Counted from the first letter of the stretch, positions 25,231 to 34,265 are shown. The stretch is 38,285 nt of DNA from Pseudomonadota bacterium (GCA_021826225.1 JAKBAV010000012.1:1-38285); one strand, 5' to 3'. Program-made: numbers and translations. The notes: generated by a model from the letters alone, not told the origin.

Positions 25231-26358
25231 ATGAAATGGTACTTCTGCTGGTCGCAGGACAGCGACTTCCGCCGCGACCATGACTGGAAGAACCTGATCA
25301 GGGCGGCGGTGGAATCGGCGCGCCGGAACACCGCGCTGGAGCCGCATTTCATTTATGATGGCGAAAACTCGGCTTTTATCGAGGAATTGCAGGGCTGTGG
25401 CGTCAAGGTCATCTTTCATCGGGTGTCGTTCGCGGCGGCGCTCGCCCGGCATAATCCGGAGCCCGGGTTCCAGGCCGTGGCGCGCGGGGCGTTTCTGCGG
25501 TTCGACATCCCCCTGGTCGCCGATCCGGCGGATGACTACGTGCTGTACACGGATGCCGATGTGATATTCCGGCGGAACCCCGATCTGCGTGGTTACACGC
25601 CCTGGTTCTTCGCGGCGGCGCCGCAGTTTGACCGGGGGCAGAAGGCTGATCTCAATTCCGGCGTCATGCTGCTCAACCTGCGGAGCTTCCGGGCGCTGCA
25701 CAGCCAGCTGGCCGCCTTCACGGTGCAGAACCTGCATCTCGGGCTGGACCAGGAGGTGTTGCGCGCGTTTGTTGGCCAGGATTACCTGCTGCTGCCGGAT
25801 ATTTATAACTGGAAGCCCTATTGGGGCGTCGATTCCGGTGCCGCGATCATTCACTGGCACGGGCCGAAACCGGAAACCGCCGCCGGTTGGCTGAACGGGA
25901 CCGTGACCAGCACGCATGAGGCGTGGCAGGTGCTGCTGGAGCGGGACCGGGAGGCTTATCGCTATTATCTGGGCATCCAGCAGGAGGCGCTGGATTCCTA
26001 TAATACCCCGGCTGATATGGCCCGGCCGGACCATATCAGCCGGGGTAGGCCGGCCATGCCGGGCGGGCATCAACAGGATCAGCCGTGGTGGCAGGTTGAT
26101 CTCGGCGGCATCGCGACGGTGACCGAGATCCATATCCTCAACGCCGTGCCCGGGCAGCTCAGAGATTTCATGGTGAGTGTCTCGATTGATGGCGCCTCCT
26201 GGGTGGAGCTTGTGGAAAAGCGTGACGGGCTGATGGTGGAGGCGCCCTATAAATGGACCGGGCCCGGTACGGCCTGGGCGCGTTACGTGCGGGTGGCGCC
26301 GCTGGGGGCGGATTCCGCGCACCTGAATCAGATCGAGGTGTTCGGCCGGCTGCCGTGA
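25231..26358 (+). CDS. glycosyltransferase (GT8-like fold) with C-terminal discoidin/F5-8C-like domain
   Basis: In this 375-residue protein, residues about 1-235 look like a GT-A nucleotide-sugar transferase. The DxD metal motif is YTDADVIF (about 109-116), LNSGVMLLNLRSF marks the acceptor-side loop and IIHWHGPKP gives the C-terminal His-x-His-Gly metal/phosphate motif. Residues about 265-372 form a beta-sandwich of the F5/8-type-C (discoidin, CBM32-like) kind (WWQVDLGGIATVTEIHIL, VSVSIDGASWVEL, ARYVRVAPLG, LNQIEVFG). No signal peptide is present, so it probably acts on the cytoplasmic face. The sugar donor and acceptor are unknown. The start has only an imperfect AAGAGA box. It is divergent from rne. 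Confidence 0.82.
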   Translation: MKWYFCWSQDSDFRRDHDWKNLIRAAVESARRNTALEPHFIYDGENSAFIEELQGCGVKVIFHRVSFAAALARHNPEPGFQAVARGAFLRFDIPLVADPADDYVLYTDADVIFRRNPDLRGYTPWFFAAAPQFDRGQKADLNSGVMLLNLRSFRALHSQLAAFTVQNLHLGLDQEVLRAFVGQDYLLLPDIYNWKPYWGVDSGAAIIHWHGPKPETAAGWLNGTVTSTHEAWQVLLERDREAYRYYLGIQQEALDSYNTPADMARPDHISRGRPAMPGGHQQDQPWWQVDLGGIATVTEIHILNAVPGQLRDFMVSVSIDGASWVELVEKRDGLMVEAPYKWTGPGTAWARYVRVAPLGADSAHLNQIEVFGRLP

Positions 26359-26444
26359 AGCCCTTGCTTTTTCATGCTGCTTTGCGGCATCACGGGGCCT
26401 GACGGTCCTCACATTCGACGATCCCGTTGCCATAGGAGTTGCGC

Positions 26445-28610
26445 ATGCCCTTACCCCGGATTTCGCTGCACGGTCTCAGCATCGCCGGCGAGCTTTACGG
26501 TTTCGTCAATGAGGAGGCGCTGCCCGGGACCGGGCTTGAGGCGGAAAAATTCTGGGCCGGTTTCGCCGCGCTGCTGCAACGTTTCGCCGCCAGCAATGCC
26601 GCTTTACTGGCGCGGCGCGATGGATTGCAGGCGCAGATCGATGCCTGGCACCTGGCGTGCCGGGGCCAGCCGCATGATGCGGCGGCCTATGAGGCGTTTT
26701 TGCGCGAGATCGGGTATCTGTTGCCGGAACCGTCGCCGTTCAGCATCGATACCGAAAATGTCGATGACGAGATCGCCCGCATCGCCGGGCCGCAGCTGGT
26801 CGTGCCGGTTTCCAATGCGCGTTACGCGCTGAATGCCGCCAATGCCCGCTGGGGCAGTTTTTACGATGCGCTCTACGGCACGGATGCGGTGCCGGATGAG
26901 GCCGCGACCGCCCGTGGCAAGGGCTTCAACCCGGCGCGGGCGGATGCCGTCATCGCGCGGGGCCGCGCCTTTCTCGACGCGCATTTTCCGCTGGCCGATG
27001 GCAGCCATGCCGATGCTCTGATCTATAAGGTGCACAATGGACATCTCGCCGTGGTGCTGCCCTCTGGCGAGGTGGGCCTGCGCGATGGCGCGCAGTTCGC
27101 GGGCTATACTGGCCCGGCGGCGGCCCCCCTCAGCGTGCTGCTGCGCCACCATAATCTGCATGCGGACATCATGATCGATGCGGCGCATGCGATCGGCAAA
27201 GGCGACACCGCGCACATCGCCGATATCATCCTGGAATCGGCGATCAGCACCATCATGGATGCCGAGGATTCGGTTACGGCGGTTGATGCCGAGGACAAGG
27301 TGGGGGTGTACCGCAACTGGCTGGGGCTGATGCAGGGCACGCTGACGGCGCCGGTGGAGAAGGGCGGGAAAATCATCGAGCGGGCACTGAACCCGGACCG
27401 TGAGTATACCGCGCCGGATGGGAGCGGGAAACTGACCCTGCATGGCCGCGCGCTGCTGCTGGTACGCAATGTCGGCCACCATATGCTGACCGATGCGATA
27501 ACCACGGAAGCGGGCGTGTTGCTGCCCGAGACCGTGATCGATGCGGTGCTCACATCGCTGGTCGCGCTGCACGACCTGAAGGCGCGGCGTAATTCGCGCC
27601 AGGGCTCGGTCTATATCGTAAAGCCCAAGCTGCACGGGCCGGAAGAGGTCGCGCATGCCGAGGCGCTGTTCGGCGCGGTGGAGGCGCTGCTGGGCCTCGC
27701 GCCGAACACGCTGAAAATGGGCATTATGGATGAGGAGCGCCGCACCTCGGTTAATCTGAAGGCCTGCATCGCCGCCGCGAAGAGCCGTGTGGTGTTCATC
27801 AATACCGGCTTCCTCGACCGGACCGGCGATGAGATTCATACCTCGTTCGAGGCCGGGGCGTTTTTGCGTAAAAACGACATCAAGACGCAGCCCTGGATCA
27901 AATCCTATGAGGACCGCAATGTCGATTTCGGCCTGGCCTGCGGGTTGCAGGGCCGCGCGCAGATCGGCAAGGGCATGTGGGCAGCCCCGGACCAGATGGC
28001 GGCGATGCTGGAGCAGAAAATCGCGCATCCCCGGGCCGGGGCGAATACCGCCTGGGTGCCTTCCCCCACTGCGGCGACACTGCATGTAACGCATTACCAC
28101 GAGCTGGACGTGTTCGCCCGCCAGGATGAGCTGCGCGGCCGGGCGCCTGCGAAACTCGCCGACCTGCTGAGCATTCCGCTGGCCAATGGCGTGAACTGGA
28201 GTACCGAGGAAATTCAGGCTGAGCTGGATAATAACGCGCAAGGCCTGCTCGGCTATGTCGTGCGCTGGGTGGATCAGGGGGTGGGCTGCTCGAAAGTGCC
28301 GGACATCCACGATGTCGGGCTGATGGAGGACCGCGCGACATTGCGGATATCCTCGCAGCATATTGCCAACTGGCTGCATCATGGCGTGGTGACCAAAGAG
28401 CAGGTGATGGCGACGCTGAAGCGCATGGCGCTGGTCGTGGACCGGCAGAATGCGGGCGATGCGGGGTATACGCCGATGGCGCCCGGTTATGACGGCCCGG
28501 CCTTCCTGGGCGCCTGCGAGCTGGTATTTGAAGGCCGCGCTCAGCCCAACGGCTATACCGAGTTCGTGCTCACCCGCCGCCGCCGCGCGGCCAAGGCCGC
28601 CACCGCTTAG
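26445..28610 (+). CDS. glcB: malate synthase G
   Basis: The enzyme condenses glyoxylate with acetyl-CoA to give malate, feeding C2 compounds or glycolate-derived glyoxylate into the TCA cycle. The 721-residue monomeric G-type enzyme has the characteristic [65 protein letters not shown] and NCV-type C-terminal VDRQNAGD segments. An in-frame TTG at 26439 exists. The ATG at 26445 is preferred because AGGAG lies 8 bases upstream. Isocitrate lyase is not in the window. Its stop overlaps the stop of the convergent membrane-protein gene by 4 bases (TTAG). Confidence 0.97.
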   Translation: MPLPRISLHGLSIAGELYGFVNEEALPGTGLEAEKFWAGFAALLQRFAASNAALLARRDGLQAQIDAWHLACRGQPHDAAAYEAFLREIGYLLPEPSPFSIDTENVDDEIARIAGPQLVVPVSNARYALNAANARWGSFYDALYGTDAVPDEAATARGKGFNPARADAVIARGRAFLDAHFPLADGSHADALIYKVHNGHLAVVLPSGEVGLRDGAQFAGYTGPAAAPLSVLLRHHNLHADIMIDAAHAIGKGDTAHIADIILESAISTIMDAEDSVTAVDAEDKVGVYRNWLGLMQGTLTAPVEKGGKIIERALNPDREYTAPDGSGKLTLHGRALLLVRNVGHHMLTDAITTEAGVLLPETVIDAVLTSLVALHDLKARRNSRQGSVYIVKPKLHGPEEVAHAEALFGAVEALLGLAPNTLKMGIMDEERRTSVNLKACIAAAKSRVVFINTGFLDRTGDEIHTSFEAGAFLRKNDIKTQPWIKSYEDRNVDFGLACGLQGRAQIGKGMWAAPDQMAAMLEQKIAHPRAGANTAWVPSPTAATLHVTHYHELDVFARQDELRGRAPAKLADLLSIPLANGVNWSTEEIQAELDNNAQGLLGYVVRWVDQGVGCSKVPDIHDVGLMEDRATLRISSQHIANWLHHGVVTKEQVMATLKRMALVVDRQNAGDAGYTPMAPGYDGPAFLGACELVFEGRAQPNGYTEFVLTRRRRAAKAATA

Positions 28611-28987
28611 CCGGGCGTGTCGTCCTCGGTCTGGTTGACCAGCACCTCGCCGATTTTGACATGTAGGTCGATGTGCAGCTGATGGATCTCGCCCATCAGC
28701 TGGCGCATCGATTCAACGGTTTCCATCACCGCGTCATGCTGCTCCTTGCCCTGCGCGTCGGATGAGCGGGCGGCCAGGATGGTGCCGACGCCGATCAGCG
28801 GCAAGGCGATGAGCTGCAGCACGCCGGAGCTGGCATATTGCACGAACGGCATCGAGGCCGGCCATTTCAGCGGCAGCAGCGAGAAGATGAGGCAGAACCA
28901 GAAGAAGCCCATGGTCGCGAAAATCGCGTTGGCGCGGACGGCGATCTGGTCGTTGAGCCAGGATAGTTTTTGTTTCAGTTGGGGCAT
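28607..28987 (-). CDS. small two-TM membrane protein
   Basis: In this 126-residue protein a basic N terminus is followed by a hydrophobic hairpin ([18 protein letters not shown] and [19 protein letters not shown]) and a soluble, coiled-coil-like tail (about residues 75-115, His/Gln/Glu-rich). The pattern is reminiscent of low-affinity iron-permease/DUF1003-type small membrane proteins, but I cannot assign it firmly. The start at 28987 (MPQLKQKL) is chosen over an upstream ATG because it directly precedes the conserved-looking basic helix. It is the last gene of a minus-strand series after the NagA-MurQ fusion. Confidence 0.6.
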   Translation of the reverse strand: MPQLKQKLSWLNDQIAVRANAIFATMGFFWFCLIFSLLPLKWPASMPFVQYASSGVLQLIALPLIGVGTILAARSSDAQGKEQHDAVMETVESMRQLMGEIHQLHIDLHVKIGEVLVNQTEDDTPG

Positions 28988-29038
28988 GCGCCGGCCTTTC
29001 CAGGGTTTGGCGCAGCTAACCACGTTTCCGGCGATTCG

Positions 29039-29566
29039 TCAGCGCACCGGAATGGTGGCGAGGCGGAATTCCCCGGAATAATTGCGTTCCGGCGGCGGCG
29101 CGGCGCGGCAGCAGATGATCCAGTAGGGCCCGACCAGAAGCACGGTCCAGATGAAATTGCCGAGCAGCTCGCCATGCGCCTCGACCGGCCATTGCGAGGG
29201 GAACAGCACCAGATCGGCGAGCCACAGGGTGCGCCAGAGCAGGCCGGTGAGGCGAACCGCCGGGGCGAGCTGGGCGCGGCGCGGCGCGTTGGCCTCATGC
29301 GCGCGGATCTGCATGAAGGCGGCGGCGGCCATGATGGCGAGGCAGAGCAGGTCCTCCCAGAAATCCGCGGTGAAGGGAGGGTCGTAAACATGCACCCAGA
29401 GCAGGCCGATGCCCGCCCCCAGCGCGGCGCAGAGCCGGGCCAGGCCGTGCGGCGTTATGCCGAGATGCCAGTCCGCGCGGTTGATGACCGGTTGCAGCAG
29501 CCTGTCGATGATGAAATCATCCAGTTTGCGCGCACCGCCGATGATTTTGTCCGATTTACCCGTCAC
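29039..29566 (-). CDS. uncharacterised multi-pass membrane protein
   Basis: In this 175-residue protein an amphipathic N terminus (KLDDFIIDRLLQPVINRADWHLG) is followed by four hydrophobic segments: around LCAALGAGIGLLWV, LLCLAIMAAAAFM, LLWRTLWLADLVLF and FIWTVLLVGPYWIICC. The GTG start at 29566 is supported by AAGGA nine bases upstream. It follows the NagA-MurQ stop by 32 bases, so co-transcription is likely. I do not recognise the family; association with cell-wall recycling would be inference from position only. Confidence 0.6.
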   Translation of the reverse strand: MTGKSDKIIGGARKLDDFIIDRLLQPVINRADWHLGITPHGLARLCAALGAGIGLLWVHVYDPPFTADFWEDLLCLAIMAAAAFMQIRAHEANAPRRAQLAPAVRLTGLLWRTLWLADLVLFPSQWPVEAHGELLGNFIWTVLLVGPYWIICCRAAPPPERNYSGEFRLATIPVR

Positions 29567-29598
29567 CCTAAAATCCTTGGAAGTCCCGGAGGTTCCCC

Positions 29599-31602
29599 TT
29601 AATTCCGCAAGGCCCGGCGGAGCGACCCCGCCGCCGCGTCGAGCGCCTGTTCCGCCGCGATGGGCGAAACCCCGCGCAGCAGCATCAGCGCCGCCCGCTT
29701 AACATGCATATTGCAGGCCTCGAGCGCAAGTATTGCGTCATCCGGGCTGGCGGCGGTGATGGCGGTGAGCATGCCCAGGGCGCGGCGGCGCAGCTTGGCG
29801 TTGGTGGCGCGCATATCCACCATATAGGGGCCGTAGGTCTTGCCGAGGCGGATCATCACGGTGGAGGACAGGATGTTGAGCGCGATTTTCTGCGCCGAGC
29901 CGGCCGAGAGGCGGGTGGACCCGGCGATGATTTCCGCTCCGGTGAGCAACACCACGGGATAGGTAGCGGCTTGTGCCATGGGTGAGCCGGCATTGTTGAC
30001 GATGGCGCCGGTAAGCCCGCCTTGGGCGGCGGCATGGCGTAAGGCGGCCAGGGTGTAAGGCGTGGTGCCGGAGGCGGCGATGCCGACCAGCGCATCGGCG
30101 GCGGTAAAACCATGGGCATCGAGTGCGGCGATGGCGGCGGCCTCGTCATCCTCGGCGCCTTCGGCGGCGGCGATGAAGGCGGTCGGGCCGCCGGCCAGCA
30201 GGGGGATGATGAGACCCTCTTCGATGCCAAAGGTCGGGCCGCATTCCACCGCGTCGAGCAGGCCGAGGCGGCCGGATGTGCCCGCCCCGGCATAGAACAG
30301 GCGGCCGCCATCGCGCAGCTTTGCCGCCACGGCATCGGCAAGGCGGGCCAAAGCGGGGGCGGCACTGGCCAAAGCGCGCTGGGCGGCCTGCTCCTGGGCG
30401 AGGAAGGTCTCCACAAGGGCGATGGTGGCGCGCTCATCCAGGTCGGCCAGCTCCGGCCGGGCGGCTTCCGTGCCGCGCGGCGTGGCGGCGGGAGCGGCGC
30501 TGTGCCCGGCAGTCCAGCTTTGGAGAGGGGTAAAATCATCACTCCACCACACCAGGTCAGCGCGTTGGCCGGGGGTGAGGCTGCCGCGATCGGTAAGGCC
30601 CAGAGCGGCGGCGGGGCGCGAGGTGGCGGCGGCGAAGGCGGTGGCGGGCGGCACCCCGGCGGCGATGAGGCGGCGCAGGCCGGCATCGAGGGTGATGGCG
30701 GCGCCGGCTAGGGTGCCATCCGCGCGGAGGGCGGCACCTTGGGGGCCGAGCGTGGCGGGGGCACCGCCAAAGATGCGCGTTTCCCCGGGGGCCAGGCCGG
30801 CGAGCAGGATGGAGTCGGTAACGGTGATGGCGCGCGGGCAGGCGGCGAAGGCGAGGGCCAGAATGGCGGGGTCGACATGCACGCCATCGGCGATGAGGCA
30901 GGGGGAGAGGCGCGGATCTGTCAGCGCCACGCCGGGGGCGCCGGGGGCGCGGTGCGACAGGGCTGACTGGGCGTTGAACACATGGGTGACGAGGCTGGCC
31001 CCGGCGGCGGCGGCGGCGCGCATGGTTGCAGCATCCGCCGCCGTATGGCCGAGCGAGACCAGCACCCCGGCGGCGCGCAAGGCGGCGATGGCGGCCAGCG
31101 CGCCGGGCAGTTCCGGGGCGAGGGTGACGAGGCGCAAGGCCGGGCCGCAGCGCAGCAGCTCGGCCACGGCCCCGGCATCGGGCAGGCGCAGATGCGCGGC
31201 GGGGTGGGCGCCGCGTTTGTCGTCGCTGAGAAACGGGCCTTCCAGATGCAGGCCGAGAATGGCGGGGTGACGCGCCATGGCCGCCGCCACGGCTGCGGCC
31301 ATGGCGTGTAAATCCGCCAGCGGTGCGGTAATGGCGGTGGCGAGCACGGAGGTGACGCCGCGCAGGGAAAGTTGCGCGACGAATAAATCCCACTCCGCCG
31401 GGCTGGCGGTGGCGCAATCCACACCGAAGGCGCCGTTATTGTGGATGTCGATGAGGCCGGGGGCGAGAAAGCCATGGCCCAGCACGATATCACCGCTGGT
31501 GATCCCGGGCAGGAGCGCGGTGATCAGCCCGTTTTCCACGACGACCGCGCCGGGGCCGGTGAAGGCGTGCCCGGTGAAAATCCGCGGGGCTGCGATGATC
31601 AT
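29599..31602 (-). CDS. NagA-MurQ fusion: GlcNAc-6-phosphate deacetylase + MurNAc-6-phosphate etherase
   Basis: In this 667-residue bifunctional protein, residues about 1-370 are NagA-type amidohydrolase: GLIDIHNNGAFG (metal-site region), GLHLEGPFLS (metal Glu), LGHTAAD and VTHVFNAQ (metal His), IADGVHVDP, TDSILLAG (catalytic Asp). After a linker of about 30 residues rich in Ala/Pro, residues about 400-667 are MurQ: a SIS domain with GAGTSGRLGLLDAVECGPTF (catalytic Glu), AAEGAEDDE (second acidic residue) and GSTRLSAGSAQKIALNILS. MurQ splits MurNAc-6-P into GlcNAc-6-P and D-lactate; NagA deacetylates GlcNAc-6-P. One chain thus does two consecutive peptidoglycan-recycling steps. The start at 31602 has a GAGG box five bases upstream and lies 13 bases after tRNA-Thr. 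Confidence 0.93.
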   Translation of the reverse strand: MIIAAPRIFTGHAFTGPGAVVVENGLITALLPGITSGDIVLGHGFLAPGLIDIHNNGAFGVDCATASPAEWDLFVAQLSLRGVTSVLATAITAPLADLHAMAAAVAAAMARHPAILGLHLEGPFLSDDKRGAHPAAHLRLPDAGAVAELLRCGPALRLVTLAPELPGALAAIAALRAAGVLVSLGHTAADAATMRAAAAAGASLVTHVFNAQSALSHRAPGAPGVALTDPRLSPCLIADGVHVDPAILALAFAACPRAITVTDSILLAGLAPGETRIFGGAPATLGPQGAALRADGTLAGAAITLDAGLRRLIAAGVPPATAFAAATSRPAAALGLTDRGSLTPGQRADLVWWSDDFTPLQSWTAGHSAAPAATPRGTEAARPELADLDERATIALVETFLAQEQAAQRALASAAPALARLADAVAAKLRDGGRLFYAGAGTSGRLGLLDAVECGPTFGIEEGLIIPLLAGGPTAFIAAAEGAEDDEAAAIAALDAHGFTAADALVGIAASGTTPYTLAALRHAAAQGGLTGAIVNNAGSPMAQAATYPVVLLTGAEIIAGSTRLSAGSAQKIALNILSSTVMIRLGKTYGPYMVDMRATNAKLRRRALGMLTAITAASPDDAILALEACNMHVKRAALMLLRGVSPIAAEQALDAAAGSLRRALRN

Positions 31603-31615
31603 GACGCCTCGATTC

Positions 31616-31690
31616 TGGTGCCGGGTGAGGGATTTGAACCCCCGACCTTCGGTTTACAAAACCGCTGCACTACCACTGTGCTAACCCGGC
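31616..31690 (-). tRNA. tRNA-Thr(TGT)
   Basis: On the minus strand the 75-nt cloverleaf starts GCCGGGT and pairs with ACCCGGC, followed by A and an encoded CCA (31618-31616). The anticodon arm has loop TTTGTAA, anticodon TGT (Thr, ACA codons), and the T-arm is GGGGG-TTCAAAT-CCCTC. It is immediately upstream of the NagA-MurQ gene on the same strand, so 3' processing must separate the two if they are read together. Confidence 0.95.
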
Positions 31691-31767
31691 ATATGCCGCC
31701 CGGAAGGAGGGTGGCGGGGCGTGACTTAACATATTTTGTGCCGTGTTCCATCCCCGCGCCTCCCCCC

Positions 31768-31797
31768 TTGATCTCTGTGCCAAGCCCGGTCTATATG
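31768..31797 (+). promoter_or_regulatory. candidate tRNA-Ala promoter
   Basis: TTGATC (31768-31773) and TATATG (31792-31797) are separated by 18 bases, and the tRNA begins 17 bases after the -10 box. The 123 bases between the divergent tRNAs hold no gene; no equally clear promoter is seen for tRNA-Thr. Confidence 0.5.
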
Positions 31798-31813
31798 CCG
31801 CTCCCACGGGTGA

Positions 31814-31889
31814 GGGGCTATAGCTCAATTGGTAGAGCGTCTGCATGGCATGCAGAAGGTCAGCGGTTCGATTCCGCTTAGCTCCACCA
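31814..31889 (+). tRNA. tRNA-Ala(GGC)
   Basis: This is a 76-nt cloverleaf with acceptor GGGGCTA pairing TAGCTCC, including a G3-U70 wobble pair (the alanyl identity element). The anticodon loop is ATGGCAT (anticodon GGC, Ala GCC codons), the T-loop TTCGATT, and A plus CCA are encoded at the 3' end (31887-31889). Confidence 0.97.
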
Positions 31890-31941
31890 CCGCCCTTCCG
31901 AAAAACCCGGTTTCCGCCTGCATGGCTGTGCGCACACGTAA

Positions 31942-31971
31942 AAACGGCGCCCGCGAGAATGGGCGCCGTTT
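31942..31971. terminator. bidirectional terminator after tRNA-Ala / lipoyl gene
   Basis: A perfect 11-bp stem AAACGGCGCCC (31942-31952) / GGGCGCCGTTT (31961-31971) with an 8-base loop, flanked by A-runs on the left and TTT on the right. It lies between the plus-strand tRNA-Ala and the end of the minus-strand acyl-CoA cluster, so it can stop transcription from both sides. Confidence 0.75.
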
Positions 31972-31993
31972 GCAATGCGTACGCGCGCAGGCT

Positions 31994-32221
31994 TCAGGTA
32001 ATCTTGCCGATCAGCGTGCCAACCTCATAGGTCTGGCCCTTGGCGGCGATCTGCGTGAGAACACCGGCGGCGGGCGCGGAAATATCCTGCGTCGCCTTGG
32101 CCATTTCCAGCGTGTAGATCGGGTCGCCTTCGGCCACGGTGGCGCCGTCCGCGACGAGCCATTCGACGAGGTCGCCTTCGGTCATCGACATTTCCAGGCG
32201 GGGGATCAGCAGGTCTGGCAT
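31994..32221 (-). CDS. free-standing lipoyl-domain protein
   Basis: This 75-residue protein is essentially one biotinyl/lipoyl domain: LIPRLEMSMTEGDLVEWLV, GATVAEGDPIYTLEMAKATQDISAPAAGVL-type core. The modified Lys lies in LEMAKA, closest to the E2 lipoyl motif (ExDKA) and unlike the biotin motif (AMKM) seen in the carboxylase of this cluster. No peripheral-subunit-binding or acyltransferase domain is attached. The start at 32221 (MPDLLIPRLEM) gives the normal domain start; an in-frame ATG seven codons upstream lacks a better ribosome-binding site. It directly follows the fused E1 gene (10-base gap), so it probably is its lipoyl carrier. Confidence 0.85.
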   Translation of the reverse strand: MPDLLIPRLEMSMTEGDLVEWLVADGATVAEGDPIYTLEMAKATQDISAPAAGVLTQIAAKGQTYEVGTLIGKIT

Positions 32222-32231
32222 TATATGGTTC

Positions 32232-34265
32232 TCACTTTGCAATCATCTGGCGGACGCGCGCGGCGATCGAGCGGGCGTTCGGGATCTGGTTGGTTTCAAT
32301 TTCGCGCGAATAGGCGATGGGCGCAAACGCCGCGCCGAAGCGCGAGGCCGGGGCTTTGAGGGTGGTGAACAGCTCCTCGTTGATGGTGCTGGCGATTTCG
32401 CCGCCGAAGCCGCAAAACTCGGTGGCGGCGTGGACCACCAGAGCGCGGCGGGTTTTCTTCACGGAGTCGAGCACGCGGTGATAATCGAGCGGCACCAGTG
32501 AGCGCAAATCAATGATTTCGGCGCTGATCTCCTCTTTCGCCAGCTCCTCGGCGGCCACCATGCACTGGTTAACCTGCCAGCCATAGCTGATGAGCGTGAT
32601 ATCCGTGCCGGGGCGGCGGATTTTGGCCACACCGAGCGGGATGCGGTAATCCTCCACGGGCACCTCGCCCTTGAGCGAACGCAGCAGAGCCATGGGCTCC
32701 AGATGGATGCAAGGGTCTTCATCGAAAATACAGCTCAGCAGCAGGCCCTTGGCGTCGAACGGCGTGCTTGGATACACGACCTTCAGCCCCGGCGTGTGCA
32801 GCAGCCAGGCTTCGAGCGATTGCGAATGTTGCGCCCCGGTGCCGCCCAGGCCGCCGCCGACGATCATGCGGATGGTGAGCGGCACATGGGTGGCCGCACC
32901 GGACATATAGCGCTGCTTGGCGGCGTGGTTGAAAATCTGGTCCATGCAGACGCCGGCGAAATCGTTGAACATGATTTCGGCCACGGGGCGCATGCCGGCG
33001 ATGGCGGCGCCCGTGCCGCAGCCGATGATCGCCTGCTCGGCGATCGGGGTGGGGCGCACGCGCTTGCCGAATTCGGTCTGCAAGCCCCGCGAGGTGGCGA
33101 ACACGCCGCCCGGTGGGTCGCCGATATCCTCGCCGAGCAGGAACACGCCGGGGTCTTTCAGCAAGGCGGTGCGCTGCGCGTCGCCTATGGCTTCGGCCAT
33201 CAGCATCACTTTTGTCTCGCCCGTGGGCGTGCTCTCCGCCGCGCGCACCGGGTATATGCCGCGCTGCGGCGGCACGGTGGCGTCGGCATACACATCCAGC
33301 AGGGTTTCCTCGACCGGGGTGATCTTGCAGGCCAGAGCGCGGATGATGGCGTCCTCCACCTCAGCGGCGGCGGCGGTTTCCATGGCCGCCAGCTCCACCT
33401 CGGTACAGATGCCGGTCTCCAGGAGCAGCGCCCGGGTGCGCGGCACCGGCCATGCTTCCTTGGCAAGCGCCAGGGCCTCGGCCGTGATGTCCTTGGAATC
33501 ACCGACACCGGCATGGGGCCCGTGGCGATGGGTGATGGCCTCGACGAAGACCGGGCCGTTGCCGGCGCGGACCTGCGCGATGACCGCCTGCATGCCCTTG
33601 TAGAAGGCGATGGGGTCGCGGCTGTCGAGCTTTACCCCGGTAAAGCCGTAGCCGGCGGCGCGGCCGGCGAAATCCGGGCTGGCGGTGTAGTCGGGAATAA
33701 ACGTGTATTCGGCGATCTGGTTGTTCTGGCACATGAAGATGACCGGCAGTTTCCAGGCCCCGGCCAGGTTCATGGCCTCATGCACCGCGCCGATGGAGGT
33801 TGCGCCATCGCCGAAATTCACGATGGTCACGCGGTCCTCGCCGCGTGCCTGGGCGGCGAAGGCCAGCCCGTTGGCGATGGGTGCGCCGGCGCCGACAATG
33901 GCGGTGGTGAGCATGGAGCCCGAGGCGGGGTCAGAAATATGCGGCGCGCCGCCCTTGCCCTTGTTCACGCCGTCGATGCGGCCCATGGCCTCGGCGAAAA
34001 GCTTGAACAGGTCGACACCCTTGGCGACCTGGTCGTGGATGCCGCGATAGGTGGTGACCATGTAGTCGCGCGCGCCGGTGAGCTGCGAGACGACCGCGGG
34101 GATCGCCTCCTGCCCGGTCATCGGCCAGTAGGTGAAGAAGAACCGCCCGCTGAGCAGCCCGCTCTGGATGGCTTTATCGGTCGCGCGGATGCGCGCCATC
34201 TGGCGGTAGATTTCAGTCAGTACGACCGGATCGATCGCTAGATTGGTCTTGGTGTCTTGGCTCAT
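32232..34265 (-). CDS. fused 2-oxoacid dehydrogenase E1 alpha-beta (ThDP-dependent)
   Basis: This is a 677-residue chain carrying both E1 subunits. Residues about 1-325 are the alpha part with the thiamine-diphosphate motif GDGATSIGAVHEAMNLAG...NN, GMQAVIAQVRAG and EAITHRHGPHAG. Residues about 340-677 are the beta part with GEDIGDPPGG, PIAEQAIIG, MIVGGGLGGTGAQHSQSLEAWL, LHTPGLKVVYPSTPFDAKGLL and ITLISYGWQV. It would decarboxylate a 2-oxoacid and acylate a lipoyl domain. The substrate is unknown; a branched-chain oxoacid is suggested by the neighbouring carboxylase genes. The start at 34265 has GGGAG about 8 bases upstream; a longer frame is rejected. Separate alpha and beta genes are the usual arrangement. 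Confidence 0.88.
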   Translation of the reverse strand: MSQDTKTNLAIDPVVLTEIYRQMARIRATDKAIQSGLLSGRFFFTYWPMTGQEAIPAVVSQLTGARDYMVTTYRGIHDQVAKGVDLFKLFAEAMGRIDGVNKGKGGAPHISDPASGSMLTTAIVGAGAPIANGLAFAAQARGEDRVTIVNFGDGATSIGAVHEAMNLAGAWKLPVIFMCQNNQIAEYTFIPDYTASPDFAGRAAGYGFTGVKLDSRDPIAFYKGMQAVIAQVRAGNGPVFVEAITHRHGPHAGVGDSKDITAEALALAKEAWPVPRTRALLLETGICTEVELAAMETAAAAEVEDAIIRALACKITPVEETLLDVYADATVPPQRGIYPVRAAESTPTGETKVMLMAEAIGDAQRTALLKDPGVFLLGEDIGDPPGGVFATSRGLQTEFGKRVRPTPIAEQAIIGCGTGAAIAGMRPVAEIMFNDFAGVCMDQIFNHAAKQRYMSGAATHVPLTIRMIVGGGLGGTGAQHSQSLEAWLLHTPGLKVVYPSTPFDAKGLLLSCIFDEDPCIHLEPMALLRSLKGEVPVEDYRIPLGVAKIRRPGTDITLISYGWQVNQCMVAAEELAKEEISAEIIDLRSLVPLDYHRVLDSVKKTRRALVVHAATEFCGFGGEIASTINEELFTTLKAPASRFGAAFAPIAYSREIETNQIPNARSIAARVRQMIAK

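Noticed and set aside
26604-28382. 592-residue minus-strand frame opposite glcB
   Set aside because: Antisense shadow of malate synthase G, which has a complete set of family motifs.
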